Origin: Prochilodus magdalenae
Taxonomy: Eukaryota > Chordata > Actinopteri > Characiformes > Prochilodontidae
Length of the DNA: 64,000 nucleotides
Direction of reading: 5' to 3'
Assembly (NCBI GenBank): GCA_024036415.1
Contig: JAMWET010005455.1
Coordinates: 1,011,273 to 1,075,272 of the forward strand
Shown: positions 47,388 through 59,978 of the stretch, piece by piece
Position numbering within the stretch: position 1 is the stretch's first letter
Layout: every line of letters begins with the position of its first letter
Position numbers and translations under genes: made by a program
Notes under the pieces: generated by a model
Seen by the model: only the letters and a program-made list of their open reading frames with translations
Told to the model about the DNA's origin: nothing
Databases searched by the model: none

Positions 47388-50300
47388 CTGCAACAAAGAA
47401 CATGAGAATCTCAATCACTAGAACCCAAAACTGGTCCTGTTCACCAGACAAAAACATACTCAGTAGTGTGTAGTACCTCCATGAGCACCAATAACAGCTG
47501 TGATTGGATTTGGCTTGTACTGGACAAGTACTGGATGTCGGCCACATCGATGTTTAGCCAGTCGTGCATCAAGGAATTGCACAGTTGGGCCAGATTTGGT
47601 GGATGACTTCCCTGTCACAATTCTGAGGAGAGTTTTCTGTAGACTGGATTTGTGCCACTGCTGGTAGACCCGTATGACTGTATGCTTCCATACACCTGCA
47701 AATTCAGCTACTTCCTTCACACTATTGTTTTTGGGATGTCCAAATACAATCCCTCCTTTTAGTCAGTCATTAACATTTACTGCACTGTACCACCTCTTCT
47801 CAATCTATGAATCCCATCACACACCCAGCAGGTATTTATACCTGCATCATCCTCATGCAGCGCCATCTGCAGGAGCCTGAAGTTACTAGTTGCACAAGGT
47901 GACTAATTTTTTTGTCTGATGAGCTTAGTTGTCTGCTAATAACTGTTTGCTAAGCTAACCTGGTATAGGTTTGATTTAAAGCTGATGTAGGATTTGGGGG
48001 TTTCTCTTGCACTTTTTGGAGTGTTGTTGGTGTTTCAGCCCTTCACCGAGTGGATGAATCTGATGATTGTGAATGCAGTAAAAAAGTATTCAAAGAGAAC
48101 TCCAGGACAGTAAGCGAATCACTTCTTTCAATTATATGTAACACAGTCGTACACAGTGCAAATGTTACCTGTTAAAAACATTACTGAGACCTTATCAATA
48201 AATTACTCAAGTACCTGCTTAGAGACATCGGTGAGGAGGTCAGGAGAGGATCTGCATTGCCTTGTGTCATAATATGCCTTACAGTACTTCCTGAAAGAAA
48301 ACCAGAGCAAAAGCACATGAGCTGTTGCCTCCGACTTTACACCTACAAGGTCGGATGTGTGTCTGACCCACTCACACCAACACCACATCAGTATCACTGC
48401 AGTGCTGAAAATTATTAACCATACCCATAATACCTGCTGGGGGTCCTGACCATTGAAGAACAGTGAAACAATATGCCCAATATGGTCAGTGGATTGCAAT
48501 AAAATGGAATGGTGCTCACCTCTGAAAAGGCAGGTTCCTTCTCTCTTCTTTTCTCACACAGTCCAGAAGCTGCTTCTGAGTTCTGCCACTAGAAGTACCA
48601 TGGGGATAAGCTGTTACATTAACCAGTTGGGAATGTCCTCTTGTCCATTTTAGGATTCACAGAAAAGGTGAACTTTTCAAGTTCATTGATTAGTTGCCTT
48701 AATGGATAGATGCATGAGTGAATGAGATGCATAGTGCATAGACTGAGGATTTTCCTAAAGATGGTCTCGGAATTAAAAGCAAAAATAAACAGAAGAATGA
48801 CCCGACCCTAATAGTACTGAATTTCTCCCCAGACTGACCTGTATCTGAAGCAGGAGCCCTTGCTGTAGAGGAGAGACTTGTGGCGAGCCTTAGGCTCCTC
48901 CGACAGACGGAAGAAAGCATGGTACTCCACGCACATCTTCCAGAAGGCTTTACACACGTCTCTGCTGGCCATGGAAAACTCCAGTGTGTCCTTATGGGAA
49001 GGCTGGGCATGCCACACATATGATCACACAAACTCTGAGCCTATATATTCACCCAGACTTTAAGAAGATCCAAATTCAAATGCTTTCTGAGCAGCTAAAA
49101 TCTGTATTCTATCACAGACTTAAACGCAGAATGCATCCACTTATACTGCTGAAGAAAGGCAAAATCCTTACCACAATCTTTGCATAAAGTTTTATCAAAA
49201 AGTCCTTCCTCTTGAAGCTCAGTTTGCGGATATTGGCCCAGCTGAAGGTATTAATTTTGGTGTTCCCCTGAAAACAGAAAGAAATCTGTCACTGGATTCA
49301 ACCAACGTGATTTCTTTATAGAAGCCCGTTCTCCTCATTTGATGTAGCGTCTCAGAATAACGAGATAGCATTAAAAAATAATGAGATAGCATCACAAAAA
49401 AAAATATAATCTCAAAAAAAGAAGATAGCATCTCATACTAATGATTTAACATTTAAAACAAAGAACAAATAAGGATTAAGTATTAAAATACTGTGTATTT
49501 CAAAATAACGAATTAGCGCTCCAAATAATGAGATAGCATTTCATGTAATAAAAAAAGCGCTCTGCACACTTTTCACAGGTTGGATTTTGACTTTGAATCA
49601 AGCTGAACAACTCTGAGAACTGCTGCATTATCCGTCTAAAAGCTGTTACAGGGTTTTTCATGTCAGTACAAGTTGAAAAGTCCAAACTCTATATACCTGA
49701 AATACCAGCAGACCAGCATGAGTCACGGCCAAGTTGATCCTCGTGCCTTCTCCATCACTGGCTGCTTGAGGACGGATCCCGTACATGTCTAATTTACGGG
49801 CCACTTCCAGCAACTGAAAATCGGCCTCTGCTGGAGTCTGGCCTCTAGTACATTACAGACAGAAAACAAGGGGTGTTGTTATTACAGCAGAGGAAGTTGT
49901 AAGGTGCCCCAGTGTTAGGTTGAAGGGACATTTTGGCCTTTCTAGCTTTTAACACATTAATTATTTATGTAATTTTCACAGCTCCACAAACTGTTTTCTC
50001 AAGATAAGCTCATCAGACGAGATGAAGGATGATGGGGCTATAAATAACTGCAGGATGTGTGATGGGATTCATAGATTGAGAAGAGGTGGTACAGTACAGT
50101 GAATGTCTCGTTCCAAGTGTGGAAAATGGGTTCAAAGCGGATGTCAATGATTGGCTAAAAGGAGTGATTATATTTGGCCGTCCCAAAGACCATAGTGTGA
50201 AGGAAGTAGCTGAATTTGCAGGTGTATGGAAGCATATGGTCACACAGGTCTACCAGTAGTGGCAGTGGAATAATATGCAATTATTCAAAATGTATATTTT

Positions 50301-53300
50301 CAACACAATCATACAAATAAGTCTTGTACGGGGTACCTGTGTCTTTTATGAAAGCGCATGATCTTCTTATGGAGGCAGTCCTGGTTGGGAATGTACTTCT
50401 TGTTCTCCAAGTGCTGCACATCCAGCTCTTCTACATAATCACCAATCTCAGCTTTGAGAGAGATAAAATTCACAACAAACTACGGTCAAACCAAAGCTTC
50501 TCGAAGAGACAAGATAGTGTTTCTCAATGCTGCCCCCCCCAACACACACACACACCCCATCCCTTTTTTTGTAGTTCTACAGTTACTGACTGTAGTTCAT
50601 CTGTTTCTCTGTATAGTTTATTACCTTGTTCTTTAATGGTCAGGACCCCCACAGGACCACCACAGAGCAGGTATTATGTGGTTGGTAGATCATTCTCAGC
50701 ACTGCAGTGACACTGACTTGGTGGTGGTGTGTTAGTGTTGTGCTGGTGTGAGTGGATCAGACACATCAGTGCTGCAGGAGTCCACCACTCAACACTCAGG
50801 TATGGTATGATTCCCTTGACAATGGAAGTGATTACAAATTGCTCAAAAATGATCATGGATTTGTAACTGGATTATTACTGGATTAATAACTGGATTATTA
50901 CAGTCACTGCACATTAATGCCTTAGTTATTCTGATTGATTAGCTTCATCCAATGAGAAAGCATTTCTATCCAGATGGGAGTGGCTTGTTCTAGGATGAAG
51001 ATGCACCCTATATACATATGATGTCAAACTGTGTAAATCATATGGTATAGCCTTTAACCCAGTTGTTAAACAGGGAAGGTATCAACAGGGGGAAGAGCCT
51101 CTAAAGCCCCTCAACTATGGAATAACCTTCCAGAAAATGCCCAGGACTCAGACACAGTCTCAATCTTTAAGTCTAGGTTAAAAACCCACTCATTTAGCTT
51201 AGCTTTTGGTCTTTAATAACTTCTCCTTATATAAAGGCAGCAGATCCAGGGGTTCATAAGCAGAGGGTTTTATGGTAAACCGAGATGCTGGTGCTGTTGT
51301 CCCGCCGCTGCACCAGATCACTCATTTGACGGTGGAGCGGATGGATGCCAATGCTTCTGTGTTCTGTCTGTGTTACCTTCTGGTTCTGTCCTTTTAGCCA
51401 GACTGTAATAGTGAGATTTTGGAGTCGCTGCCACACTCTGGAAATGTTCATACCTTCTGTGTTCTGTAATTAGTCCCAAACACAGCTAACAGCTAAGGCT
51501 GCCCTCTGATACTGAGGTTTTCCTGCTACCCGCCTCTGACAAGCTGCCTACTCACCCAGCCAGACACTGATGGAAGATTGACTGTGTTTTTCTGCTACCT
51601 GGCCCTGACACAGCTGCTAACCTGCCCAGCCTAACTGTTTCCACTATTGCTACCTGCATCGGCCTATATAATTTACAATTATATTTTCAATAACTTTATT
51701 ATTTCACCACTATGAATAGATAATAATTAGATACTTCATTGATGTTACTTTAAACAATTTCAAAATGTAGTTTTGACCAGAGGAGGATGGGTCCCCCCGT
51801 GTGAGTCTGGTTCCTACCACGGTTTCTTCCTTCTACTTGAGGGAGTTTTTCCTTGCCACCGTAGCCTTCAGCTTGGGGCTTCTTTCTTTTCTCTCCTTAA
51901 TGAATTATTATTACTGAATTTCTGTAAAGCTGCTTTGAGACAACATCAGTTGTAAAAAAGCGCTATATTAATAAATTTCATTTGATCTTCACTAGCATCA
52001 TCAAACCCCAGCTGAGGGCATTTTTCCCTCCAGTATAGTTTTAGAGGAATCTATACCCGTGTGTATTAAATGTGGCTTGTGGTGTTGAGTCCTGTAATTC
52101 GCCTCTCATTTGTACATACCCTGTAGAAGATAGGAAACCAGCAGGGCAGCACTGTTGTCATTACACGTCAGACTGCCATTAGACAGATCCTGCTTGATCT
52201 GGAGGGCAAAAAGATACCTGCAAGAGAGGAAGACTCAGTGTTCCGGGTGCGCTGTATAAAAGAAGGTGAGGTTTGCAGGTTATATTTAATACATTTTTAA
52301 TAACACTCTAATGTCAGATAATTGATATATCAGATATATCAGATCATATTAGTACTCTCCCCATACTCCCCAGACAATAAATATGTCCCCTCTGTGGTGT
52401 TTTGTGAAAAATAGGTTTGTGTCTTCCCTGAGATGTTGCATTAACCAGGTTTTGCCTTTTGCTCATCATCTTATCAAGGAACATATTTCTATCCTTGTAT
52501 TCCAAGATGGCAATTCTTGCATTCACACAGCTGCAAATGTGACTGATTGGCATGATGAACATGATGATGAGCATTCACACATCTGGACTGGCCCCACAAA
52601 TCCCCAGATATTCATCCTATAGGAAATCTGTGGGGCTACCTCGAACAACCAGTGAAACACCAGGCAAGGCATCAACCAAATCTGGCCCACATTGGTAGGT
52701 CCACCTCCTTGTATCAACACATCATCAGCTGCACTGCCCATATAGGAGCACTCTGTAGTTCTACAGTTACAGACTGTAGTCCATCTGTTTCTCTGTATAC
52801 TGTATTACCCTGTTCTTCACCCTGGTCAGGACCCCACAGGACCACCACAGAGCAGGTATTATGTGGGTGTGGGATCATATTTAGCACTGCAGGGACACTG
52901 AGGCAGTGGTGGTGTGTTAGAGTGTGTGTGTGCTGATGTGTGTGAATCAGACACAGCAGTGCTGCTGGAGTGTTTAAGCACTGTGTCCACTCACTGTCCA
53001 CTCTATTAGACACTCCTACCTTACTGGTCCACCTTGTAGATGTACAGTCAGAGATGATAGCGCATCTGCTGCTGGAGTTTGTGTTGGTCATCCTCTAGTT
53101 CTCCATCAGTGGTCACAGGATGCTGCCCACAGGACGTTGTTAGCTGATTTTGGTTGGTGAACTATTGTCAGTTTAGCAGTGATATGAGACACTAACACCA
53201 GCACAACACACACTAACACCACATCAGTGTCACTGCAGCGCTGAGAATGATCCATCACCCGCATAATACCTGCTCTGTGGTGGTCCTGTGGGGGTCCTAA

Positions 53301-55052
53301 CCATTTAAGAACAGGGTAACAAAGTATACAGAGAAACATTACAAATTTTTTGTATGGGGAGTTTACTAATTCTATGCATACCTGAAGATGACACAGAGGA
53401 AGTAATAATACAGAGAGCAGGTTAGCTATACCTGGTTAGCTCTTTCTGAAGCTGACTTGGATCTGGAGGATAGAACTTCACTATGAAGCGGAACGTTAGG
53501 TCGCTTGTGTCTGTGTTAGAGGAAGAAGAGAGGTCAGTGGAAATATCAGATACCAGTCTATTCCACCCTGCCCCCTTCTACTGAATTTATATAAGACCGA
53601 GAAAACAGCTTTAGCTCACATTTAATTTGTTTAGTAAGATGCTTCAGCAGCTCCAACCACACCTACACAAAATACAGAAAGTACAAAATACAAAGCTGAT
53701 TTGACCCACAATTATATCCAAAATATTACATCCAAAACGGTCTGGTAATTTAAAATCAGTAGCGACCAGTGATGAAAATTGAATAGTTAAATGAATAAAT
53801 AACATACATGCATAAGAGCCATCTCTGTAGTCGTTATGGCAACTTACATAACTGCCGCAGTGGTGCCGGAATTCAAGCCCAAAATATTCCTTTTCTAAAA
53901 GTTTAAGGTGTCCACACACTTTGTTGAAGAAGTCATTCCCCAGTACATTTTGCTTAAACAACAACAAACAAACAAAATACATTTTTAATATCAGCCTGGT
54001 ACTTATATAGCTAATAGGGTGACCAAATAGGAGTATAGTTAGTTATTAGTAAAGAGTAAAGTTCATCCAGGTATCTGTATCCAGATTGTATCCAGATTCA
54101 TTTGTGGTAGTCTGGACAACTAAACTGCATAACATCTGATTTTTGTTAATTGGATCCAAAGCGCATTTGGAAGTGGGTGAAATCTCTCCTCTGGCCAGTC
54201 AAATCAGATTTCAGTCTTAACACACCATTTGTTGTTCCTGGTGACCTTTATCTTCCTTCACAATAGCTTTGCAATCCCACACTTCCTTATGGGTACAGCT
54301 ATTCTTTTGATAATCAGTGTATTTCCATACTGAAATTTTAGCCATGTCCTGCAAAAATATGTCATTTCCTTTATGACACCCATGTGACCTACAAAGGATC
54401 AGCATTAGCTCCAAGCTTTAAGCCAATACTAATTTCTTCTTAAATGACTTGATCTGCCCTGATACAGATATTTGAGACGTATCGGGACATCCCTTAATGA
54501 ATTTTGCTGAAATTCTGAAAGTTGGTGGAATTCCCCTTGAAATGGGAATACTGTGAAGTGGTAAGGATTGGAAAGCTACTTAAAGACGAGGGAGAAAAGG
54601 ATAAGGAAGAATGGGGCCTTTACATTAGAGCCCCAGGAGGCAGCAAAAGCTCAGCCTTGCTACAGAACTGCCCCTCTTTTTAATAGCTTCAAGTCTAAAC
54701 TCCTTTTGCTCTGTGCCATTACTGGCCATCCAGCTGAAAGCCCCTGACTGCCCTGCACTTTGTGGGCTTATTGTTCGGTGCCCTACTCTAGATGCACTAA
54801 ATGCCCCCAGCGTGTGGGTCCAGTGCGGTGAAGAGGACAGAATAATGGAGTCAGACAGCAAACACAGAGGCTCCGACACGCCATCTCCAAATAACTCCAC
54901 ACAAAACCAGAAGAGGAGTTCAGAGCCTCTTTTCTTCTCACCTCCATCTCAAACATGTGCTCGCTGTCATCCAGAAACATGACTCTGAGCCGGAGTGAGC
55001 TTTCTCTGGGAGGTTTTCGTGAGGCCTCGAGCTGTTTCCTCCTGCAGCTCAT
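46296..55052 (-). CDS. frmd7: frmd7, FERM domain-containing protein 7
   Basis: Twelve minus-strand exons join in phase: 55052-54942, 53952-53848, 53662-53620, 53510-53432, 52217-52120, 50451-50337, 49844-49697, 49267-49172, 49002-48839, 48588-48520, 48290-48215 and 47387-46296. They give about 731 residues (human protein 714). The FERM domain spans roughly the first 300 residues ([66 protein letters not shown]). A FERM-adjacent segment ([10 protein letters not shown]) and [16 protein letters not shown] follow, and the tail ends [23 protein letters not shown]7 links membrane to actin in neurons; human mutations cause X-linked infantile nystagmus. Convergent placement next to stk26 supports the call. 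The start is uncertain: a 16-base exon at 56465-56450 (MMSES) could instead splice in phase to an AG before 55003, giving about 720 residues. Confidence 0.94.
47458..47900 (-). repeat. helix-turn-helix remnant repeat (copy 3, frmd7 intron 11)
   Basis: The minus strand encodes [19 protein letters not shown] followed by a short linker and [14 protein letters not shown], the same layout as the copy at 20720. This copy still joins a DNA-binding-like segment to a C-terminal-like end. Confidence 0.7.
48330..48505. repeat. palindromic dispersed repeat, copy E (fragment, frmd7 intron 10)
   Basis: It contains gacccactcacaccaacacc, then tcactgcagtgctgaaaat, ctgctgggggtcctgacc and atggtcagtgga. Only one arm is present, close to exons 10 and 11. 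Confidence 0.72.
49345..49560. repeat. AT-rich gagatagcat repeat (frmd7 intron 7)
   Basis: The motif aataatgagatagcat and variants recur five or six times with irregular spacing. It resembles the cataattatgag patch at 11755. Confidence 0.65.
49990..50275 (+). repeat. helix-turn-helix remnant repeat (copy 4, inverse orientation, frmd7 intron 6)
   Basis: In the plus sense it has gcggatgtcaatgattggct, then ccgtcccaaagaccatagtg and gaaggaagtagctgaatttg, the complement of the other copies. It ends in caggtctaccagtagtggc and lacks the C-terminal-like part. Confidence 0.68.
50566..50800. repeat. palindromic dispersed repeat, copy F (frmd7 intron 5)
   Basis: It begins tgtagttctacagttactga, then catctgtttctctgtata, and proceeds through acaggaccaccacagagcag to tggtgtgagtggatcagac. 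It is the left arm of the element. Confidence 0.78.
50990..51995 (+). repeat. composite retroelement tail (frmd7 intron 5)
   Basis: The left portion has aactatggaataaccttcca, then actcagacacagtctcaatc. The right portion has ccacggtttcttccttctac, ctgctttgagacaacatcag and gcgctatattaataaatttc. Both are hallmarks of abundant fish LINE-type 3' regions. No open frame remains, and target-site duplications were not found. Confidence 0.65.
52736..53345. repeat. palindromic dispersed repeat, copy G, nearly full length (about 600 bp, frmd7 intron 4)
   Basis: The left arm starts tgtagttctacagttacaga, ctgtagtccatctgtttctc. The right arm ends in the complement (gaacagggtaacaaagtata, cagagaaac). The two arms match over roughly 190 bases, and a central part contains tgtccactctattagacact, ttgtagatgtacagtcagag and ctagttctccatcagtggtc. 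No coding frame was seen, so this is a foldback or MITE-like element of unknown superfamily. Confidence 0.82.
54225..54320 (+). mobile_element. Tc1-like relic, ttgcacccagaagga family (copy 6, end fragment)
   Basis: It carries ccatttgttgttcctggtga, then aatcccacacttccttatgg and gtacagctattcttttgata, the right end of copy 1 only. Confidence 0.75.
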
Positions 55053-55734
55053 CCTCAGCTCCACACACAGAGACAACCTGGGCCAATTACATGCAATCAA
55101 GGTTACAAACATACATACCTAGAGATAAACAGTGGCCCCGGAAAGCAGTTGGATGTTTGTGCTACTAAGGTCAATGTGCAGGCCAGATATCATGGAAAAT
55201 CACAGTTATGGTCTCATAATATGTTTACTGCCTATATGGAAACTAAGCTGCAAAGACTTCCTGGTCTGAATTCATGCTGCGGCCAACTCATGCTACTTTT
55301 GAGTGGTACTGAAAACTTAGATATACTGAGTGTCCCACTTGTAAATTCCACCCACACAAAGTTGTATTTAGAACGGGTAAATGTGGAATTCTGAATGGTA
55401 CACGAGTTTATAAAATGTGATATGTAACATGACCTTTAACCTTTTACTTGAGTTAAAGATGCTGAATTTGCAGTAAGTGTGGAAAAAATTTGTTTCTGTC
55501 CAAAGAAAATAAGGCATCTCCTTTTTTCCTATTTTCCAAATTTCATGAGGAGTTTCATTGTCCTGTAGTTGTCCTGAGATATTAACACCGTTCCAGCTCC
55601 AGAATGTTCAGTCTGATTGGGAATGGTGTGCTTGTATGCAGCTATTTAATCCAACACACAGTTTTCATAAAAACATCATTAAATTCAGATTTTGTCCCCA
55701 TTTTTCCAAAGAACGAGGTACTGTACTTCTGCTT

Positions 55735-55960
55735 GACTGCCAGACACCGTTTCTCAAACAACGGGACACAACTGATGTGCCCTTGAGCAAGGCACCTAAC
55801 CCCCAAATGATCCCAAGGTGCCATGGACAGGGCTTCCCACTGTGCACTAGTGTTTGAGTATGTGGGTGCTTAACTGCACAGATACATTAAATGCAAAGGT
55901 CAGATTCCTCTGTGTGCAAGCTTCAGTAGTTAAAGTGTTCATATGCTTTTCAGGGCCACT
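55735..55960. repeat. dispersed short repeat (related to 10480-10685)
   Basis: It holds cccttgagcaaggcacctaa, ccccc, then cacagatacattaaatgca and gattcctctgtgtgcaagc. The order matches that at 10480. Confidence 0.65.
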
Positions 55961-56493
55961 GTAAATAGATATATAACAGACTAGACACACACATTCTTAT
56001 ATGATGTATTAATCTCTACTGGTCAGTTTCCCGCACCCATTTATTCAGTTATCTATACAGGTATTTGCTGTACAACACTAAGATCACGTAATGTTTCATC
56101 ATCCTGCACATCTCTGTAATCTGTATTTGTTCTAAACCTCTGCACCATGAACCCACCCAGCACATGTCTATGTATCATCTGATCACACAGTGTTCTGGTA
56201 AATAATGCTGATCCTGATATACAGTGTAATAGTAATATGGTGAATATTTGCGCAGCTAAAAAGCACTGTAAGTTACCATGTGCCCCTTTTTACTGCTGCA
56301 TTTCATACTCAACATAATTAAGATCAGCCAGCTGAATAGCCCCTCTCTACAGCAATCACTCAGCTACAGCTGCATTTACACATGTTCCTGAATAGGACAT
56401 CAAGCACAATGTAAAAAACACAAGATAATAAATAAAAGGGTTCACTTACTGCTTTCCGACATCATGATCCTACAACATCCCAGCCAGCCATCT

Positions 56494-56507
56494 GAGAGAG
56501 AGAAAGG

Positions 56508-56594
<87 letters not shown>

Positions 56595-56700
56595 GTTGAC
56601 TGAAAAAGAGAGCGAGAGAGAGGAGGGAAAGGAAGAGAGAGACTGAAAGAAAGAGAGCTAGCGAGGGGGAGAAAGAAAACAAGAGAGACCGAAAGAGAGT
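56494..56700. repeat. (GA)n microsatellite and GA-rich tract
   Basis: About 45 uninterrupted ga units (56502-56590) are followed by 100 bases of imperfect GA-rich sequence. On the frmd7 strand this is a long CT tract directly upstream of the candidate first exon. Ser-Leu and Arg-Glu open frames here are artefacts. Confidence 0.93.
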
Positions 56701-57064
56701 AACAAACAAATATATATTTATAAAAGCAAACAAACAAATTAATTCATTAATTAATTAATAGTGAATTTGCTACTTTGGTGAAAAGTTTACAGTTAAACTT
56801 TGTTGTTTTATTATTTTAGCTTTTAATAAACAATGTAAATGTGAAGACACTGACCAGATATGATTGTATTGTCCAGGTAAATGAGTAGTTCAGACTCAGG
56901 GAAGTGTTTTAATTGTTGAAATCCCTAGATACAGCCACTAGAGGTCAGCCGACACACAGCCATCTGATCAGTGATGGTTAGAAATGAGGAAAAGCTTCAA
57001 CGTATGTAAAATCAGAACTCAGTCGCTAAAAAAATCTTTTTTAGATACTTTATCACTGGTTTAA

Positions 57065-59978
57065 CATGGTGTGTGTGGGTTTATACAGTGTCACTAATGT
57101 AACAGTTCTGTGTTGGTGTTATGAAGTGTCACTAATGTAACAGTTCTGTGTTGGGGTTACACAGTGTCGCTAATGTAACAGTTCTGTGTTGGTGTTATGA
57201 AGTGTCACTAATGTAACAGTTCTGTGTTGGGGTTACACAGTGTCACTAATGTAACAGTTCTGTGTTGGTGTTATACAGTGTCACTAATGTAACAGTTCTG
57301 TGTTGGTGTTATGAAGTGTCACTAATGTAACAGTTCTGTGTTGGGGTTACACAGTGTCACTAATGTAACAGTTCTGTGTTGGTGTTATACAGTGTCACTA
57401 ATGTAACAGTTCTGTTTTGGTGTTATACAGTGTCACTAATGTAACAGTTCTGTGTTGGTGTTATACAGTGTCACTAATGTAACAATTCTGTGTTGGTGTT
57501 ATGCAGTGCCACTAATGTAACAGTTCTGTGTTAGTGTTATACAGCGTCACTAATGTAACAGTTCTGTGTTAGTGTTATACAGCATCACTAATGTAACAGT
57601 TCTGTGTTAGGGTTACACAGTGTCACTAATCTAACAGTGTGTTGGTGTTTTACAGTGTCACTAATCTAACAGTTCTGTGTTGGTGTTATGAAGTGTCACT
57701 AATGTAACAGTTCTGTGTTGGTGTTATGAAGTGTCACTAATGTAACAGTTCTGTGTTGGTGTTATACAGTGTCACTAATGTAACAGTTCTGTGTTGGGGT
57801 TACACAGTGTCGCTAAGCTAACAGTTCTGTGTTGGGGTTACACAGTGTCGCTAAGCTAACAGTTCTGTGTTGATGTTATGAAGTGTCACTAATGTAACAG
57901 TTCTGTGTTAGTGTTATACAGCGTCACTAATGTAACAGTTCTGTGTTAGTGTTATACAGCATCACTAATGTAACAGTTCTGTGTTAGGGTTACACAGTGT
58001 CACTAATCTAACAGTGTGCTGGTGTTCTACAGTGTCACTAATGTAACAGTTATGTGTTAGTGTTATGAAGTGTCACTAATGTAACAGTTCTGTGTTGGTG
58101 TTATACAGTGTCACTGATGTAACAGTTCTGTGTTGGTGTTATAAAGTGTCACTAATGTAACAGTTCTGTGTTGGTGTTATACAGTGTCACTAATGTAACA
58201 GTTCTGTGTTAGTGTTTTACAGCGTCACTAATGTAACAGTTCTGTGTTGGTGTTACACAGTGTCACTAATGTAACAGTTCTGTGTTGGTGTTATACAGTG
58301 TCACTAATGTAACAGTTCTGTGTTGGTGTTTTACAGTGTCACTAATGTAACAGTTCTATGTTAGTGTTTTACAGTGTCACTAATGTAACAGTTCTGTGTT
58401 GGTGTTTTACAGTGTCACTAATGTAACAGCTCCTTGTTAGTGTTATACAGCATCACTAATGTAACAGTTCTGTGTTGAGGTTACACAGTGTCACTAATGT
58501 AACAGTTCTGTGTTGGTGTTTTACAGTGTCACTAATGTAACAGCTCCTTGTTAGTGTTATACAGTGTCACTAATGTAACAGTTCTGTGTTGGTGTTATAC
58601 AGCATCACTAATGTAACAGTTCTGTGTTGGTGTTATACAGCCTCACTAATGTATCAGTTCTATGTTGGTGTTATACAGCGTCACTAATATAACAGTTCTG
58701 TGTTGGTGTTATACAGTGTCATTAATGTAACAGTTCTGTGTTAGGGTTACACAGTGTCACTAATCTAACAGTGTGTTGGTGTTATACAGCGTCACTAATG
58801 TAACAGTTCTGTGTTGGTGTTATACAGCGTCACTAATGTAACAGTTCTGTGTTGGTGTTATACAGCGTCACTAATGTAACAGTTCTGTGTTGGTGTTATA
58901 CAGTGTCACTAATGTAACAGTTCTGTGTTGGTGTTATACAGTGTCACTAATGTAACAGTTCTGTGGTTAGTGTTTTACAGTGTCACTATTGTAACAGTTC
59001 TGTGTTGGTGTTATACAGCATCACTAATGTAACAGTTCTGTGTTAGGGTTACACAGTGTCACTAATCTAACAGTGTGTTGGTGTTATACAGTGTCACTAA
59101 TGTAACAGTTCTGTGTTGGTGTTATGAAGTGTCACTAATGTAACAGTTCTGTGTTGGTGTTATGAAGTGTCACTAATGTAACAGTTCTGTGTTGGTGTTA
59201 TACAGTGTCACTAATGTAACAGTTCTGTGTTGGGGTTACACAGTGTCGCTAAGCTAACAGTTCTGTGTTGGGGTTACACAGTGTCGCTAAGCTAACAGTT
59301 CTGTGTTGATGTTATGAATTGTCACTAATGTAACAGTTCTGTGTTAGTGTTATACAGCGTCACTAATGTAACAGTTCTGTGTTAGTGTTATACAGCATCA
59401 CTAATGTAACAGTTCTGTGTTAGGGTTACACAGTGTCACTAATCTAACAGTGTGTTAGTGTTCTACAGTGTCACTAATGTAACAGTTATGTGTTAGTGTT
59501 ATGAAGTGTCACTAATGTAACAGTTCTGTGTTGGTGTTATACAGTGTCACTAATGTAACAGTTCTGTGTTGGTGTTTTACAGTGTCACTAATGTAACAGT
59601 TCTATGTTAGTGTTTTACAGTGTCACTAATGTAACAGTTCTGTGTTGGTGTTTTACAGTGTCACTAATGTAACAGTTCTGTGGTTAGTGTTATACAGCGT
59701 CACTAATGTAACAGTTCTGTGTTAAGGTTACACAGTGTCACTAATGTAACAGTTCTGAGTTGGTGTTATACAGTGTCACTAATGGAACAGTTCTGTGTTG
59801 GTGTTATACAGCGTCACTAATGTAACAGTTCTGTGTTGGTGTTATACAGCGTCACTAATGTAACAGTTCTGTGTTAGTGTTATACAGTGTCACTAATGTA
59901 ACAGTTCTGTGTTGGTGTTATACAGTGTCACTAATGTAACAGTTCTGTGGTTAGTGTTTTACAGTGTCACTAATGTAA
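57065..59978. repeat. minisatellite with a 39-bp unit, about 75 copies, with internal higher-order duplication
   Basis: The unit is gtgtcactaatgtaacagtt, ctgtgttggtgttatacag (39 bases). Variants differ at few sites (ttaggggttacacag, ttatgaag, gctaagctaacag) and some units are shortened to taacagtgtgttggtg. A series of variant units around 57640-58080 recurs in the same order at about 59070-59520, an offset of 1436 bases. The array ends abruptly inside a transferrin-receptor-like coding segment. Confidence 0.95.

Larger units (their letters stand above)
55113..57064. other. frmd7 5' flank
   Basis: This is upstream of frmd7 on its own strand. It contains the short repeat at 55735-55960, a possible 16-base first exon at 56450-56465 (ATGATG, donor GTAAGT on the minus strand) and the long GA run after 56494. 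I see no other coding exon. The promoter is probably within 55100-56700 but has no clear motif. Confidence 0.5.

Noticed and set aside
56462..56737. Ser-Leu and Arg-Glu repeat proteins on either strand
   Set aside because: They are translations of the (GA)n tract with no other content.
57065..59978. CRISPR array
   Set aside because: The repeat units are directly adjacent with no unique spacers, in a vertebrate genome. This is a minisatellite.
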